The notes beneath the pieces are model-generated. The model was not told where the DNA came from. It worked only from the letters and a program-made list of their open reading frames with translations, and searched no databases. This document shows, in pieces, positions 15,973-24,663 of a stretch of 50,406 nt of DNA. The position numbers and the translations under genes are program-made. How positions within the stretch are numbered: position 1 is the first letter of the stretch; each line of letters starts with the position of its first letter. This stretch comes from Verrucomicrobiota bacterium (GTDB lineage Bacteria > Chlamydiota > Chlamydiia > Chlamydiales > Rhabdochlamydiaceae): positions 1 to 50,406 of the forward strand of contig JAFEGV010000011.1 of NCBI GenBank assembly GCA_018239665.1. The letters are read 5' to 3'.

Positions 15973-16012
15973 AGAGGTCGCCCGATTGTTGCGCATGAGT
16001 TGGGCAGCGCTT

Positions 16013-16222
16013 CTAGGATTTTTTTAAGAAACATGTTTTGAGGACAATTGTGGACTTTCCCTCGCGGCATTCCACTTCTTCCTCATTGTCCGTCAAATGG
16101 ATGTTCTTGAACTTTGTCCCTCTTTTTAAGGTCATGGAAGAACCTTTAACCTTTAAATCTTTGATCACTTGGACGGAGTCTCCTTCATTGAGTGGATTTC
16201 CGTTGCAGTCCTTTGTGCTCAT
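16013..16222 (-). CDS. phnA: PhnA-domain protein, short form
   Basis: A 69-residue protein consisting only of the PhnA/YjdM C-terminal domain: DCNGNPLNEGDSVQVIKDLK, VKGSSMTLKRGTKFKNI and LKTCFLKKS. The N-terminal zinc ribbon of the longer YjdM is absent, as in many short homologues. The name PhnA is historical; a direct role in phosphonate breakdown is not established. AGG lies five bases before the start. Confidence 0.85.
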   Translation of the reverse strand: MSTKDCNGNPLNEGDSVQVIKDLKVKGSSMTLKRGTKFKNIHLTDNEEEVECREGKSTIVLKTCFLKKS

Positions 16223-16390
16223 CGTTGCCTACAGTGCCGGAAATTTTCCCGGCTTATTTGTTTTGATTTCAATGAATTCCGAATCGTTCTTCAACAGAAC
16301 AGGAATATCCCCTAAAACTGGACATCGTAGGGAGAATATTGAATTTTTCCCACTAAAACTTTTGAAGACTTATTTGATGCCGCGCCTTCA

Positions 16391-16795
16391 TCAGCACCCC
16401 ATGCCGAACATGAGAAGGACAGGGATCAAATGATCGGTCTTCAACGTATAGGTTTTATTCGGAATGACATCGACCCAATTGGTATGCAGATCGGGTTCTC
16501 CTTGGCCATTTGACCAAACAAGAACTCGAAAGTACTCTGCCTTGGCCGGAACTGTCAATTTGACCTTGCCCAGGTCATTGACGACTTGCACGGTCTTGGG
16601 ATCCAATTTCAGCCCCTGCTTTGTCGCATTATTGGCCTCGTCGACCTCTTTGGCCGAAGTTGCCCATTGGATTGCAAGCTTGGACTTCTCGTTGATATTG
16701 GGATAGGGAGACTGATTGTCGATGTAAATGACATCAGCAAATCCTGTTGCTGCTACGACTAATAGAGAGAGAACGAATAGCGTGATCTTTTTCAT
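16391..16795 (-). CDS. Small secreted protein of unknown function
   Basis: A 134-residue protein beginning with a clear signal peptide (MKKITLFVLSLLVVAATGFA). The mature part has short beta-like segments (VIYIDNQSPYP, KVKLTVPAKAEYFRVLVW) and ends HLIPVLLMFGMGC. I do not recognise the family. The open frame extends to 16897, but the first 34 residues overlap the upstream formamidase gene and lack signal features, so I start at 16795. Its start lies 14 bases after the formamidase stop, so the two are probably co-transcribed. Confidence 0.65.
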   Translation of the reverse strand: MKKITLFVLSLLVVAATGFADVIYIDNQSPYPNINEKSKLAIQWATSAKEVDEANNATKQGLKLDPKTVQVVNDLGKVKLTVPAKAEYFRVLVWSNGQGEPDLHTNWVDVIPNKTYTLKTDHLIPVLLMFGMGC

Positions 16796-16809
16796 CGTGT
16801 CACCGGTTG

Positions 16810-18012
16810 TTATTCTAAGGTTATCCCTTCTTGGGGAGAGCACAGTGGAGATTCGCTCAACTGAGGAGTTTTTAGCGGGAAAGTTCCTTCCGCGCACAGA
16901 GTGGACATTTTACCGATCCCTTTGAAAGGCGCTTTGGGAATGTGCACAGTGACGTTCTTGATGACATTGACCGCCTCGGCAATCTCGAAGTCGCCTACCA
17001 TGCTTAAGAACTGATAGCTCTCCTCAGGGGAGAATCCTTGCGTGCGCACAAGGAAGTCGATCGCATTTCTGGAGGCAAGCTTCATCGCCTCATAAAGATC
17101 GACGTTCAAGCCTACGATCATCCAATGGGTAGAGTTCTCGATGATGGGCCAGCTGAACGCATTCCCCCCTTTTCTTTTCGCGGGATCGAAGACCCCTTCG
17201 GCCTTCAGATCTTTTCTGACGATGAATTGAAGAGTGATCCCTTCATAGGAAGTCTCTAAAGCGGTGACATCGATCTCGCCATTGCTCTGCATCGCGTGCG
17301 AATCTCCGGTCCAGACAAGCCCCCCTTTTTGGAAAACGGGGACAAAAAGGACCGAACCTGCTTGGAGCTCCGGTTGGTCCAAATTGCCGGCAAAAGGTCC
17401 TGGAGGAACCGAATTGAACTCCCCTGGCACGGGCTGGCACATTTGAGCTTGGATGTTCACCGGCCATGCTTTGGGCCAGTCAAGAGGCGGAGCTACAGCA
17501 ATGATCCCTGGAAAAGGCTTCAGCTGCATGCACACACCTGTCGTGAATTCGGTCGTGTTGTTCGTCTTGTCGAACTTAAAGTATTTGATCCTCGGCTTGG
17601 TAAATTCCGATAAGATCCCTTGCGTAGGGCTTAAGAAGTTATATCCCCAGTCGTTCAGTTTAATGTCGAGGACCCGGATCTCCAGCACATCGCCCGGCTC
17701 GGCCCCTTCAACATAGACCGGCCCTGTCAGCGTATGCATGCCCCGTCTTTTCTGAATGTCATGCGCCGCATAGAATCTTGCCACGTCTGCCGGAGTCGTT
17801 TTATTGAAGACCATCTCATGCAGGCAGCTGTTCCAGGTTTCCATGGAGACCGTGTCGCCTGAGCGAATTTTGACAACGGGCGGCTTATTGAGAGTAAATA
17901 GCCCAAGCGTCGTCGTTTCCTTCGTAGCAGGCACTCGATATGTTTCTCCCATCAGGGAAGAAGCTAGCAAAGTGGCCACACACAAGCAGAAAATGTTTGT
18001 TTTTTTCAGCAT
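16810..18012 (-). CDS. Exported acetamidase/formamidase family protein
   Basis: A 400-residue protein with the core of the FmdA/AmdA family: VYVEGAEPGDVLEIRVLDIK, RIKYFKF, FPGIIAVAP, GGNLD-like FAGNLDQPELQAGSVLFVPV, then VWTGDSHAMQSNGEID containing conserved Asp, His, Gln and Glu likely to bind metal and substrate. These enzymes split formamide or acetamide into ammonia and the acid. An N-terminal signal peptide (MLKKTNIFCLCVATLLASSLMG) places this one outside the cytoplasm, which is uncommon for the family. A perfect 12-bp palindrome (18035-18046) lies upstream. The secreted protein at 16391 follows. Confidence 0.83.
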   Translation of the reverse strand: MLKKTNIFCLCVATLLASSLMGETYRVPATKETTTLGLFTLNKPPVVKIRSGDTVSMETWNSCLHEMVFNKTTPADVARFYAAHDIQKRRGMHTLTGPVYVEGAEPGDVLEIRVLDIKLNDWGYNFLSPTQGILSEFTKPRIKYFKFDKTNNTTEFTTGVCMQLKPFPGIIAVAPPLDWPKAWPVNIQAQMCQPVPGEFNSVPPGPFAGNLDQPELQAGSVLFVPVFQKGGLVWTGDSHAMQSNGEIDVTALETSYEGITLQFIVRKDLKAEGVFDPAKRKGGNAFSWPIIENSTHWMIVGLNVDLYEAMKLASRNAIDFLVRTQGFSPEESYQFLSMVGDFEIAEAVNVIKNVTVHIPKAPFKGIGKMSTLCAEGTFPLKTPQLSESPLCSPQEGITLE

Positions 18013-18034
18013 TCCTTCACCTATTCAAATAAAA

Positions 18035-18046
18035 ATTACATGTAAT
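18035..18046. promoter_or_regulatory. Palindrome upstream of formamidase gene
   Basis: ATTACATGTAAT is a perfect 12-bp palindrome centred about 28 bases upstream of the formamidase start codon. It could be an operator, but no cognate regulator is identifiable. Confidence 0.3.
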
Positions 18047-18097
18047 ATTTAGAGCAAAGAAGTGCAAGAAAAATCATTCGTACAGTCTCTGGACAGC

Positions 18098-19369
18098 TTA
18101 GAAGAGGGCCGTAAGCCTGGCTGTAAAGGCGCAAACATTTGATATGTTAGGATGCGCTCCAGGATTTGGGATGTAGCTGAGGACTGGCTGAAAATAAATC
18201 GATTTGTAGACCTGCGCTTGGTAATAGCCCTGCAGCATCAGTTCAGAATATCGTGAAAACATGTGGGAGTTTAGGCGCGACCATGAAGCGCCTACGCCGA
18301 AAGAATCGTTCGGACGCTTTTGAACTAAGGCAAATGCGGTCAGCCCCATTCCCGCAAAGAGGTTCATGGGAAGCGTGCGAGAATTGTTCCAGCCGAATTG
18401 GAAAAATCCGGATACATTTCCTTTGCTCGTTGTCTCTGACTTTTTGATCCAAAGGGCCTGCGACCCGAATCCATAGATCCCGCCGGTCCCATTCTCTTTT
18501 TGGTTGCCCGACTTCAGAACTCCGCTTTGATACCATCCGCCAATCGCTGCGATGCCGGGTTTAGATTTCGTCCAGCCATATCCCCCTTCGATAATCGAAA
18601 AGTAGTAACCGTTAAAATGGGGTCCTGTAAGACCTGTTTGCACCCCTCTCGCGACGTTTCCGTCATAAGCGCCGATATTGACGTAGGCTTGCTTGACGGG
18701 AGCAATACTGACGACAACGCCATAGACAGAGTTGTAATAGCCTCCGATGGCCCCTAACAGCGTGGTGTTCACAAAAATAGGCGTGTAGATCAAACCGCTC
18801 ACAGAAGGAATGGAGATCGCCGGATTTTCAGTCGGCACTGGCTTGGACACATTATTGAAGTGGTAGGTCGGAACCGTTTTTCCTATGCGCACGCTCAGCT
18901 TGTCATTGAAAAATCCTTGGCGTATCCAAAGCTGGTAAAGCTCCGATCGGTTTAAAGGAGGATCGCCCGGCAAGCTGTTATAGCCCTGAACAACCCCTGC
19001 ATCGGCATTTGTGGGCTGTCCGTTGAACTGGAGGAACTCTGTGCCAAAAGAAGCTCCTTTCCATCCGATTGCCTTATGCAAGTCGATGTAGAGATCGAGG
19101 ATAAACGAACTGTTGCCAGTCCAAAGCCTATGATGATGAGCGCCATCCCTGCCGTTCAAGAGCGCATTGTAATCGCCCATCCAAAGTCCGCCGAGACGAA
19201 CGCCGGAGCTTTTGGGAATCCGCAGCCAATGGCCAAGCTCCCCTGTTCCAGTCAAAATGTTGACAGCGCCCGGGTTTCCGCTGATGCCATAGGTCGATTC
19301 TTCTGCCTGCATAAGAGACACCTCTGCTAGCAGACAAAATAGGATAAGAATTAGGCGTGCACGAACCAT
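18098..19369 (-). CDS. OprB-family carbohydrate-selective porin
   Basis: A protein of about 423 residues with a signal peptide (MVRARLILILFCLLAEVSLM) and the barrel pattern of OprB porins. It has GVRLGGLWMGDYNALLNG near the start, LDLYIDLHKAIGWKGASFG, LYQLWIRQGFFNDKLSVRIG with a conserved RIGK, a run of gly-rich strands such as GGYYNSVYGVVVSIAP, and a C-terminal strand ending in LTALF. OprB porins pass sugars. The frame opens ten codons earlier at a TTG (19399); I prefer the ATG at 19369, where the signal peptide starts. The gene stands alone between formamidase and the P-loop kinase. Confidence 0.78.
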   Translation of the reverse strand: MVRARLILILFCLLAEVSLMQAEESTYGISGNPGAVNILTGTGELGHWLRIPKSSGVRLGGLWMGDYNALLNGRDGAHHHRLWTGNSSFILDLYIDLHKAIGWKGASFGTEFLQFNGQPTNADAGVVQGYNSLPGDPPLNRSELYQLWIRQGFFNDKLSVRIGKTVPTYHFNNVSKPVPTENPAISIPSVSGLIYTPIFVNTTLLGAIGGYYNSVYGVVVSIAPVKQAYVNIGAYDGNVARGVQTGLTGPHFNGYYFSIIEGGYGWTKSKPGIAAIGGWYQSGVLKSGNQKENGTGGIYGFGSQALWIKKSETTSKGNVSGFFQFGWNNSRTLPMNLFAGMGLTAFALVQKRPNDSFGVGASWSRLNSHMFSRYSELMLQGYYQAQVYKSIYFQPVLSYIPNPGAHPNISNVCAFTARLTALF

Positions 19370-19469
19370 ATAGCCACTAAGTTGTATGAGACCGGACAAG
19401 ATCCTGGCTGCTCTTTGATGAAAGCTAGAAGTAGTATATCCTTTTAGAAAATCTTAGAAAAGGGTCCTT

Positions 19470-19991
19470 ATGCATCTTCTTTTGGCATCCGTGCTTTTCA
19501 TCTTCGGCCCTTCCTGCGGAGGAAAGTCAACGCTTTCTAAAGCCCTTGTTGAAAAGCTCGGCCCTTCCTGGACCTATATTGACCGGGACCAATTGATCGA
19601 AGATGATCTATGCAGCGAAGAAGTTGCAGATCTGAAACTTGAAGAAATGATCGCTTATCTCCAATCTGACAACCGACATCTCCTCATAGACACGCAGGTT
19701 CCTTGGAGAGCTCCTCGCAACGGATCTGAAAAGTATGTGTTGGTCTATGCGCCTCTTTCTGAACTTCTTGCAAGGGATGCCCGACGGACGGCCCGACTGG
19801 AGCGTTCACCTAAAAGGGCTTACTATGCGCGTCTTTATGTCGAAGAGACGTTTTGCGACGTATTCAAAGCTCCCTATGATCTGCATTTTGAATACGATGC
19901 CGTCTTCGACTCATCCCAAATGTCCATTGATGCGGAAACCAAGCAAACCCTGGAACTCTTAGACCGTATGCACAACGCCCCTGCAGCTTAA
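19470..19991 (+). CDS. P-loop kinase-like ATPase
   Basis: A 173-residue protein with a Walker A motif GPSCGGKST (about 13-21) close to the N-terminus and YIDRDQLIEDD about 15 residues later. Arg-rich segments (RDARRTARLERSPKRAYYAR) would form a lid. Size and layout match small phosphotransferases of the adenylylsulfate-kinase/chloramphenicol-phosphotransferase-like group. The substrate is unknown. AAGGG precedes the ATG. Its stop overlaps the convergent aminotransferase fragment by four bases. Confidence 0.68.
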   Translation: MHLLLASVLFIFGPSCGGKSTLSKALVEKLGPSWTYIDRDQLIEDDLCSEEVADLKLEEMIAYLQSDNRHLLIDTQVPWRAPRNGSEKYVLVYAPLSELLARDARRTARLERSPKRAYYARLYVEETFCDVFKAPYDLHFEYDAVFDSSQMSIDAETKQTLELLDRMHNAPAA

Positions 19992-20864
19992 CCGGAGGTT
20001 GAGCTAACGATCTGCCAATGACCTTGATGATAAAAGGTTGCGACCCACTGGAGTTTGACGCTTTCCCCCTGTTTTTTAAGGGCCGTCGTGACTTTTCTAG
20101 CTTTCACAACAACAGGATTGTCGGAAGTATCGGTTTTTTTAACCGTAAACACTCTGCTTCCTTCATAATCGATAAATGGAGGAAAATAAACCTCGATGGG
20201 ACCTTTGCCGCCATCTGCATCGATCATGCAATCCCCTGGATTTACAATATAGATCGTATTGGGCAAACCTTTTGATGAAACGATGGAATAATTGCATTTG
20301 TCCGCAGAAGCGGAAAAAACATCTTGAACAGTGTATTTATTTTGACCTGCCAGCCGATTAAGAAATCCCGCTACACTCTGGCTATACCCGGAAAGGTTCA
20401 ACCTGATAAACTCTTTTGTCTCGCCCATCGCCTCTCCATTATTAACGGACACGTCTAAATCTTTGAGAAGCACATCGGAAGCTCTTTGATTGGGAATGCG
20501 AGGGTCTTTGATTTTGGCAAAAAAGGTGGGACTTCCTGGAATGCTGATGACCTGCGAACCTGGATATCTGTTCAACAGTTCTTTTTTCACAAGTTCATGC
20601 CGCATTTTTAAACTCTTATTGCCATCTAGCCGAAGCGCTTTCCCTGTGTCGGGAAGATCTAAAAATGCCTGGATGAGGTCTAGAAATTCTGCTAGTCCCG
20701 TCGTTCCGGCTGCAACAGTGGAAAAGGAGATAAAATTGAAAAACTTCTTAAAAATTAAAGCGGCATAAGGGTCATAGATCGGATACCAGGCATATCCGCA
20801 GCGGGCCCCGGTTTTTCCAAATTGCTTAGATGCTGAATTAAAACTAAACACATGCTTACTTTTA
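19988..20864 (-). pseudogene. Alliinase-like PLP enzyme, C-terminal half (split by IS630)
   Basis: The minus-strand frame reads KSKHVFSFNSASKQFGKTGA and then RCGYAWY. The Ser-x-Ser-Lys is the PLP-binding lysine motif, and the sequence resembles the C-terminal half of alliinase / tryptophan-aminotransferase-related proteins. The frame remains open to 20938, but the extra residues translate IS630 sequence. The matching N-terminal half is at 21798-22524. Removing the IS and one TA copy joins them in frame as ...REARGKSKHVFSF.... The last 100 or so residues, ending KLQWVATFYHQGHWQIVSST, form an additional region beyond the usual fold. The half alone should be inactive. Confidence 0.8.
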
Positions 20865-20930
20865 TAGTGATTTAAAAATTTACTGATAATCAGATATACT
20901 GCTTCCGACAAAATCCTATGGAGGGAGCAG

Positions 20931-21308
20931 ATGGCCAAACCTTATTCAGTAGATTTACGTAAAAGAGTGCTTGAATACATTGAAGAAACGGCAGACAAGA
21001 CAAAGGCGAGTCAGCTTTTCAAAGTGGGAATCGCCACAATCTATCGTTGGATAGCTCGCCAAAAACAAAGCGGAAACTTAGCCCCCTCCCCAAAAAAGGC
21101 TTATAAGAAAAAGATCGATGATCAGAAACTCATCGCATACGTAGATAAAAATCCGGATCATTTCTTGTCAGAAATAGCAGCTCATTTTAATACGACTTTA
21201 CAAGCTATTTTTTATGCTTTGCAACGACTTAGGATCACAAGAAAAAAAAGGCTACGCTTTACAAGGAAAGAAATGAGGAAGTCAGAGCTGAATTTATACA
21301 AAAAATAG
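20931..21308 (+). CDS. IS630 transposase, OrfA (helix-turn-helix part)
   Basis: The first 125-residue frame has the N-terminal helix-turn-helix of IS630 transposases: PYSVDLRKRVLEYIEE, then KASQLFKVGIATIYRWIARQ. It ends at 21308 after passing the A8 run at 21242-21249. Similarity to the family runs off this frame there and continues in the -1 frame. A GGAGGGAG ribosome-binding site precedes the ATG. Confidence 0.88.
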   Translation: MAKPYSVDLRKRVLEYIEETADKTKASQLFKVGIATIYRWIARQKQSGNLAPSPKKAYKKKIDDQKLIAYVDKNPDHFLSEIAAHFNTTLQAIFYALQRLRITRKKRLRFTRKEMRKSELNLYKK

Positions 21309-21790
21309 AGCTCATTCCTCCAGAGAAAAGAGTGTACTTGGATGAGAGTGGGATTAATCAATATCTGCATAGACAACATGCCAGAAGTTTAAGAGGAACA
21401 AAGGTGTTTGGAGAGATATCGGGGAAACGTTTTGCCAGACAAAGTGTTATTTCAGCTCTGAAAGATAAGAAGTTCTTGGCTCCTATGTGTTTCGAAGGAA
21501 CTTGTGATACGGACCTATTTAATGCCTGGTTGAAACAGGAGTTGCTACCAAGCTTGACTCCAGGGCAAGTATTGATTCTAGACAATGCGAGTTTTCACAA
21601 ATCAGTCACGACTCGCAAATTGGTAGAGTCTTATGGCTGCGAAATCGTTTTTCTTCCCCCTTATTCACCGGATCTAAATCTTATCGAAAAATATTGGGCA
21701 AATATGAAAACAAAAATACGAGAACTTTTACCTACCGCAGCCACTTTGTCTGAAGCTTTCGATGGAGCTATTTTATCAATGTCAATTTAA
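21248..21790 (+). CDS. IS630 transposase, OrfB (DDE catalytic part)
   Basis: After a -1 shift at the A AAA AAA G run (21242-21250) the protein continues as KATLYKERNEEVRAEFIQKI. It then carries the catalytic triad: VYLDESG with the first Asp, LILDNASFH with the second Asp, and LPPYSPDLNLIEKYWANMK with the Glu. An internal GTG at 21332 could start a shorter product. All catalytic residues are present, so an OrfAB fusion made by frameshifting is probably a functional transposase. Confidence 0.85.
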   Translation, partial: KATLYKERNEEVRAEFIQKIELIPPEKRVYLDESGINQYLHRQHARSLRGTKVFGEISGKRFARQSVISALKDKKFLAPMCFEGTCDTDLFNAWLKQELLPSLTPGQVLILDNASFHKSVTTRKLVESYGCEIVFLPPYSPDLNLIEKYWANMKTKIRELLPTAATLSEAFDGAILSMSI

Positions 21791-21797
21791 ACGACTA

Positions 21798-22524
21798 TAC
21801 CGCGCGCCTCACGGATCCACTCGATGTTTTCTTCGATATATCCTGTCCCGTTAGATCCAAATGCAGATGACGCAAATACAAAGTCGGCAATGATAATGGA
21901 TGCATCCGTAAGCGGCTTTCGAAATTTTCCATCCGGGTTGTTCGGAGAGGTCACAAATTCCACAAGCACTTCCCCGGGTTCCAGCTTGATTTCAGCGGGA
22001 TCGTGAAACGCTTGGAACCGCGCATTCGGATAATTGAATAGCTCGGTAACCGCGTTCGGATGGCCTGAATAAAAAGGCGCCTGTTCGACAAACAGAAATT
22101 TTTTTTGCGGCTCAGACATCACGATGCCGTAGACGAGGGCAACGATCAGCTGTTTGGACCCTGCCGCCGTATAAAAGAAGGGTTTTGGATTATGGGGATC
22201 TAGATAGAGTTCCAAATCGCCAACACGCCTGTGAAATTCTGAAAGGACGCCGCTGGCATGATCGAAGATGGCCTGATTCGACGGCTGCATCGGAAGGATC
22301 GAAGGATAAGTGGACTGGTCCAAGTAGAGGGCGCTTTCAATGATTGTCTTGGCCGGCGGGTTCAGCAGACCGTAAGCTTGGTATAGCTCGGTAAACAATT
22401 GGGCGGTGTTCGGCTGAAGGTAGATGATCGGGCGCTTTTCAACCTCGACTATTTCCCGATCGGAAGGCCAGGCATGGATAGTCAAACAAAGCAAGCCGGC
22501 AAAGAGCGCTTTTAACAGGTCCAT
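21798..22524 (-). pseudogene. Alliinase-like PLP enzyme, N-terminal half (split by IS630)
   Basis: This half starts with a signal peptide (MDLLKALFAGLLCLTIHAWP) and carries the large-domain motifs of alliinase-type aminotransferases: FFYTAAGSKQLIVALVYGIV, FVTSPNNPDGKFRKPL with the NNPDG motif, and ADFVFASSAFGSNGTGY. It runs to EWIREARG and is then broken by the IS630 element, ending in a few IS-encoded residues. The remaining half is at 19988-20864. Intact, the protein would be an exported PLP enzyme of about 520 residues. Plant alliinases are also exported, but bacterial members are rare in my experience, so the exact reaction is uncertain. Confidence 0.78.
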
Positions 22525-22856
22525 TTTTAAACACCCCGTGATGATGCAAAGCAAGTCAATACAAAATGATCCCACCTATTGCACATACAGGAAATAGTTT
22601 GCAAGCAACTGCACCAAAACTAATAAGCGTTAAGCCTATCTGCAATCTAGAGGAGAAAAGTTGGGAGATAATGTTGAGATGAATTTTTTGTTTTCCGATG
22701 AGGGAATATTAATAATGTTTCCGAGGAGAAATCCATGAAAAGCCTAGTATGAGAACAGCCTCTTAGCGAATCAGACTTAAGCTTTGACAAAGTCAAGAAA
22801 GTAATGATATCCATAATGTTTTTAAATTTAACAGCCACTCTTTGAGGAATTTCCAT

Positions 22857-23942
22857 ATGAACAAGAGTTTGTTGCCCTTCTTATCCGTAGGTCCGTTAGT
22901 ACTCATCCTGTCTGTAAATGCTGACAACATAAAAACCTCGACCGATTTCAATGACCAAAAGCCCAAAGAAAGCTCCAAAACAATCAATCCTTCTGGAAGG
23001 CCTCAGGTTAAAGATGGGGCAAACCTATTTATCACAGCTGATTATCTGCTTTGGAAAGCGACCGAGCAGAACTTGAATTTTGCCTCTGACGTCCTGGATA
23101 CATTGGCAATTGGTGAAATGTCGCCGAAGGGGAAGCTCTTTAACGTAGAGTTTAATTGGCAGTCCGGTTTTCGTGTTGGACTGGGATACAACTTAGGACA
23201 TGACCAATGGGACACAGACCTCACATGGACCTGGTTTATGGACCATGGCTCAGGGAATGCTGAAAGCTCGGCTAATCAAATATTCTCCACAATCGCTAGT
23301 CCTATTTTTAATGCGTTAATTAGCGCTAAGAAGGCGAAGAGCGATTTGGAATTGCATCTCAATCTATTAGACTGGGAGTTAGGAAGAGAGTTTTATACGG
23401 GTAAATGGTTGACCGTCCGCCCTTTTGGAGGTTTAAGAACAGGGTGGGTTAATCAGAATTGGAAAACAGAATACTTCGATCCCGGTTCATTCCGATCCGT
23501 TCCATTGAAGAAGTTCCAAGTCGATTTAAAACAAGAATTCTGGGGTATTGGCCTTCGAGGCGGGCTTGATACGGAATGGAGCTTGATAAGCGGCCTTAGC
23601 ATTTATGGAAATGGAGCAGTTTCCCTTCTCTATGGATTTTTCAGAGATGCGCGCCTAGAAAAAAGCACTTCAATGGCAGGTATAAAAGGGAGAAACCTTT
23701 TCGGAGTCAGCAGCAAGCGTTGCGAGCAAGCGATTGCAGAACTTCAACTAGGGCTGCGTTGGGACCAAATGTTTTCGCATGACCGCTTTCATTTAAGAAT
23801 CCAAACAGGTTGGGAACACATGGTGTTTTTTGATCACAACCACCTGTTTTTCTATCTGGACCCCTTTTCTGCTAATCTAAGCGAGTATGGAGGCAATTTA
23901 AGCTTTCAAGGGTGGTCATCTTCCGTTCGGTTTGATTTCTAG
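22857..23942 (+). CDS. Lpg1974/MOMP-like outer-membrane porin
   Basis: A protein of 361 residues with a signal peptide (MNKSLLPFLSVGPLVLILSV). It shares the family blocks: LFITADYLLWKATEQNLNFA, VEFNWQSGFRVGLGYNLG, LLDWELGREFYTGKWLTVRP, then FGGLRTGWVNQNW, WGIGLRGGLDTEWSL, and HLRIQTGWEHMVFFDHNHLF, ending SSVRFDF. It probably forms an outer-membrane pore. The ATG at 22857 has GAGGAA seven bases upstream. A TTGACA lies at 22784, but its -10 partner is weak. It is a single gene, apart from the array at 32.9-36.3 kb. Confidence 0.85.
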   Translation: MNKSLLPFLSVGPLVLILSVNADNIKTSTDFNDQKPKESSKTINPSGRPQVKDGANLFITADYLLWKATEQNLNFASDVLDTLAIGEMSPKGKLFNVEFNWQSGFRVGLGYNLGHDQWDTDLTWTWFMDHGSGNAESSANQIFSTIASPIFNALISAKKAKSDLELHLNLLDWELGREFYTGKWLTVRPFGGLRTGWVNQNWKTEYFDPGSFRSVPLKKFQVDLKQEFWGIGLRGGLDTEWSLISGLSIYGNGAVSLLYGFFRDARLEKSTSMAGIKGRNLFGVSSKRCEQAIAELQLGLRWDQMFSHDRFHLRIQTGWEHMVFFDHNHLFFYLDPFSANLSEYGGNLSFQGWSSSVRFDF

Positions 23943-24001
23943 TATTATTTTGCAACGGCCCTAATACGGCATGCCTTGACTTGGATATTTGAAGGGAGCT
24001 T

Positions 24002-24418
24002 ATGATCAACTTCTTAAAGGTAAATCCCATCGGAATTGCGCTTTCGGCAATTGCCTATATCATTTTGGGAATTGTCGTCTACAGCCAGTGGATGCTAGGC
24101 AAATGCTGGCCCGAGCTTGTGAACCACATGCAAAAACAAGCGGATTCCATTTCGATTCGAGTGTATTTAGGAACTTTTTTCAGCGCAGCGCTCATCGCAT
24201 ATGCAATGGGGTGTTTTTTTAACCTCGTCCATGCGAACACCCTCGCATCCGGGATTTTAATAGGGTTCTTAGTTTGGATCGGATTTATTATTCCAACGAC
24301 TTTTTCTCCCGTGATCTTTGGAAAAAAGCCGCTTGGGATGTTTTGGCTAGACGCCGTCTACTATCTGATCGCTTACATCGTCATAGGCCTGATTACCGCT
24401 AAATTTAATTCTCGCTAA
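24002..24418 (+). CDS. DUF1761 integral membrane protein
   Basis: A 138-residue protein with four predicted membrane helices. The first (PIGIALSAIAYIILGIVVYS) is followed by QWMLGKCW, the family pattern near residues 10-35; the others cover about 55-75, 83-105 and 112-135. DUF1761 proteins are small four-helix membrane proteins with no known function. GGGAG lies a few bases before the ATG. No neighbour suggests a role. Confidence 0.78.
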   Translation: MINFLKVNPIGIALSAIAYIILGIVVYSQWMLGKCWPELVNHMQKQADSISIRVYLGTFFSAALIAYAMGCFFNLVHANTLASGILIGFLVWIGFIIPTTFSPVIFGKKPLGMFWLDAVYYLIAYIVIGLITAKFNSR

Positions 24419-24608
24419 AAGAGCATTTGCAGCATTTATCCCTAAGAACGCGAGAAAAATCGGTTCTTCAGGGCCGAGTTTTCTTGCGTCCATGGGATAA
24501 AATGGCATGCTTGAATAGCTCCGACCATCAGCACAATCATTGAAATCCAAATATATTTACACCATAAAATACTTAATATTAGACGTTTATAAATTATAAA
24601 TAAAACAG

Positions 24609-24637
24609 TGTTCAAAAATCGAACGATGTTCTATAAT
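24609..24637 (+). promoter_or_regulatory. Probable promoter and operator of TetR-rhodanese operon
   Basis: TATAAT at 24632-24637 lies 26 bases before the tetR start, with TGTTCA at 24609-24614 as a weak -35 (17-base spacer). Between them GTTC ... GAAC and GAACgatGTTC form small inverted repeats that could be the regulator's operator. Confidence 0.4.
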
Positions 24638-24663
24638 CAAGTCAGATTCACAACGAGGATGCG

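Larger units (their letters stand above)
20865..21797 (+). mobile_element. IS630-family insertion sequence
   Basis: The 933-bp element has ends tagtgattta (left) and taaacgacta (right). These are imperfect terminal inverted repeats of the form TAGTnnTTTAAA. It is flanked by TA on both sides (20863-20864 and 21798-21799), the target duplication typical of IS630/Tc1. It carries one transposase in two frames. It interrupts the alliinase-like gene on the opposite strand. Taking out the element plus one TA restores that gene in frame, so the insertion is probably recent. Confidence 0.9.

Noticed and set aside
16236..16253. Hairpin gccggaaa...cccggc between phnA and the secreted protein gene
   Set aside because: The stem is short and interrupted, and no T-run follows on either strand; not convincing as a terminator.
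22729..22760. Tiny open frame MKSLV with a good GAGGAG site before the porin gene
   Set aside because: Five codons only, no conserved downstream link to the porin start; could be chance in an AT-rich leader.
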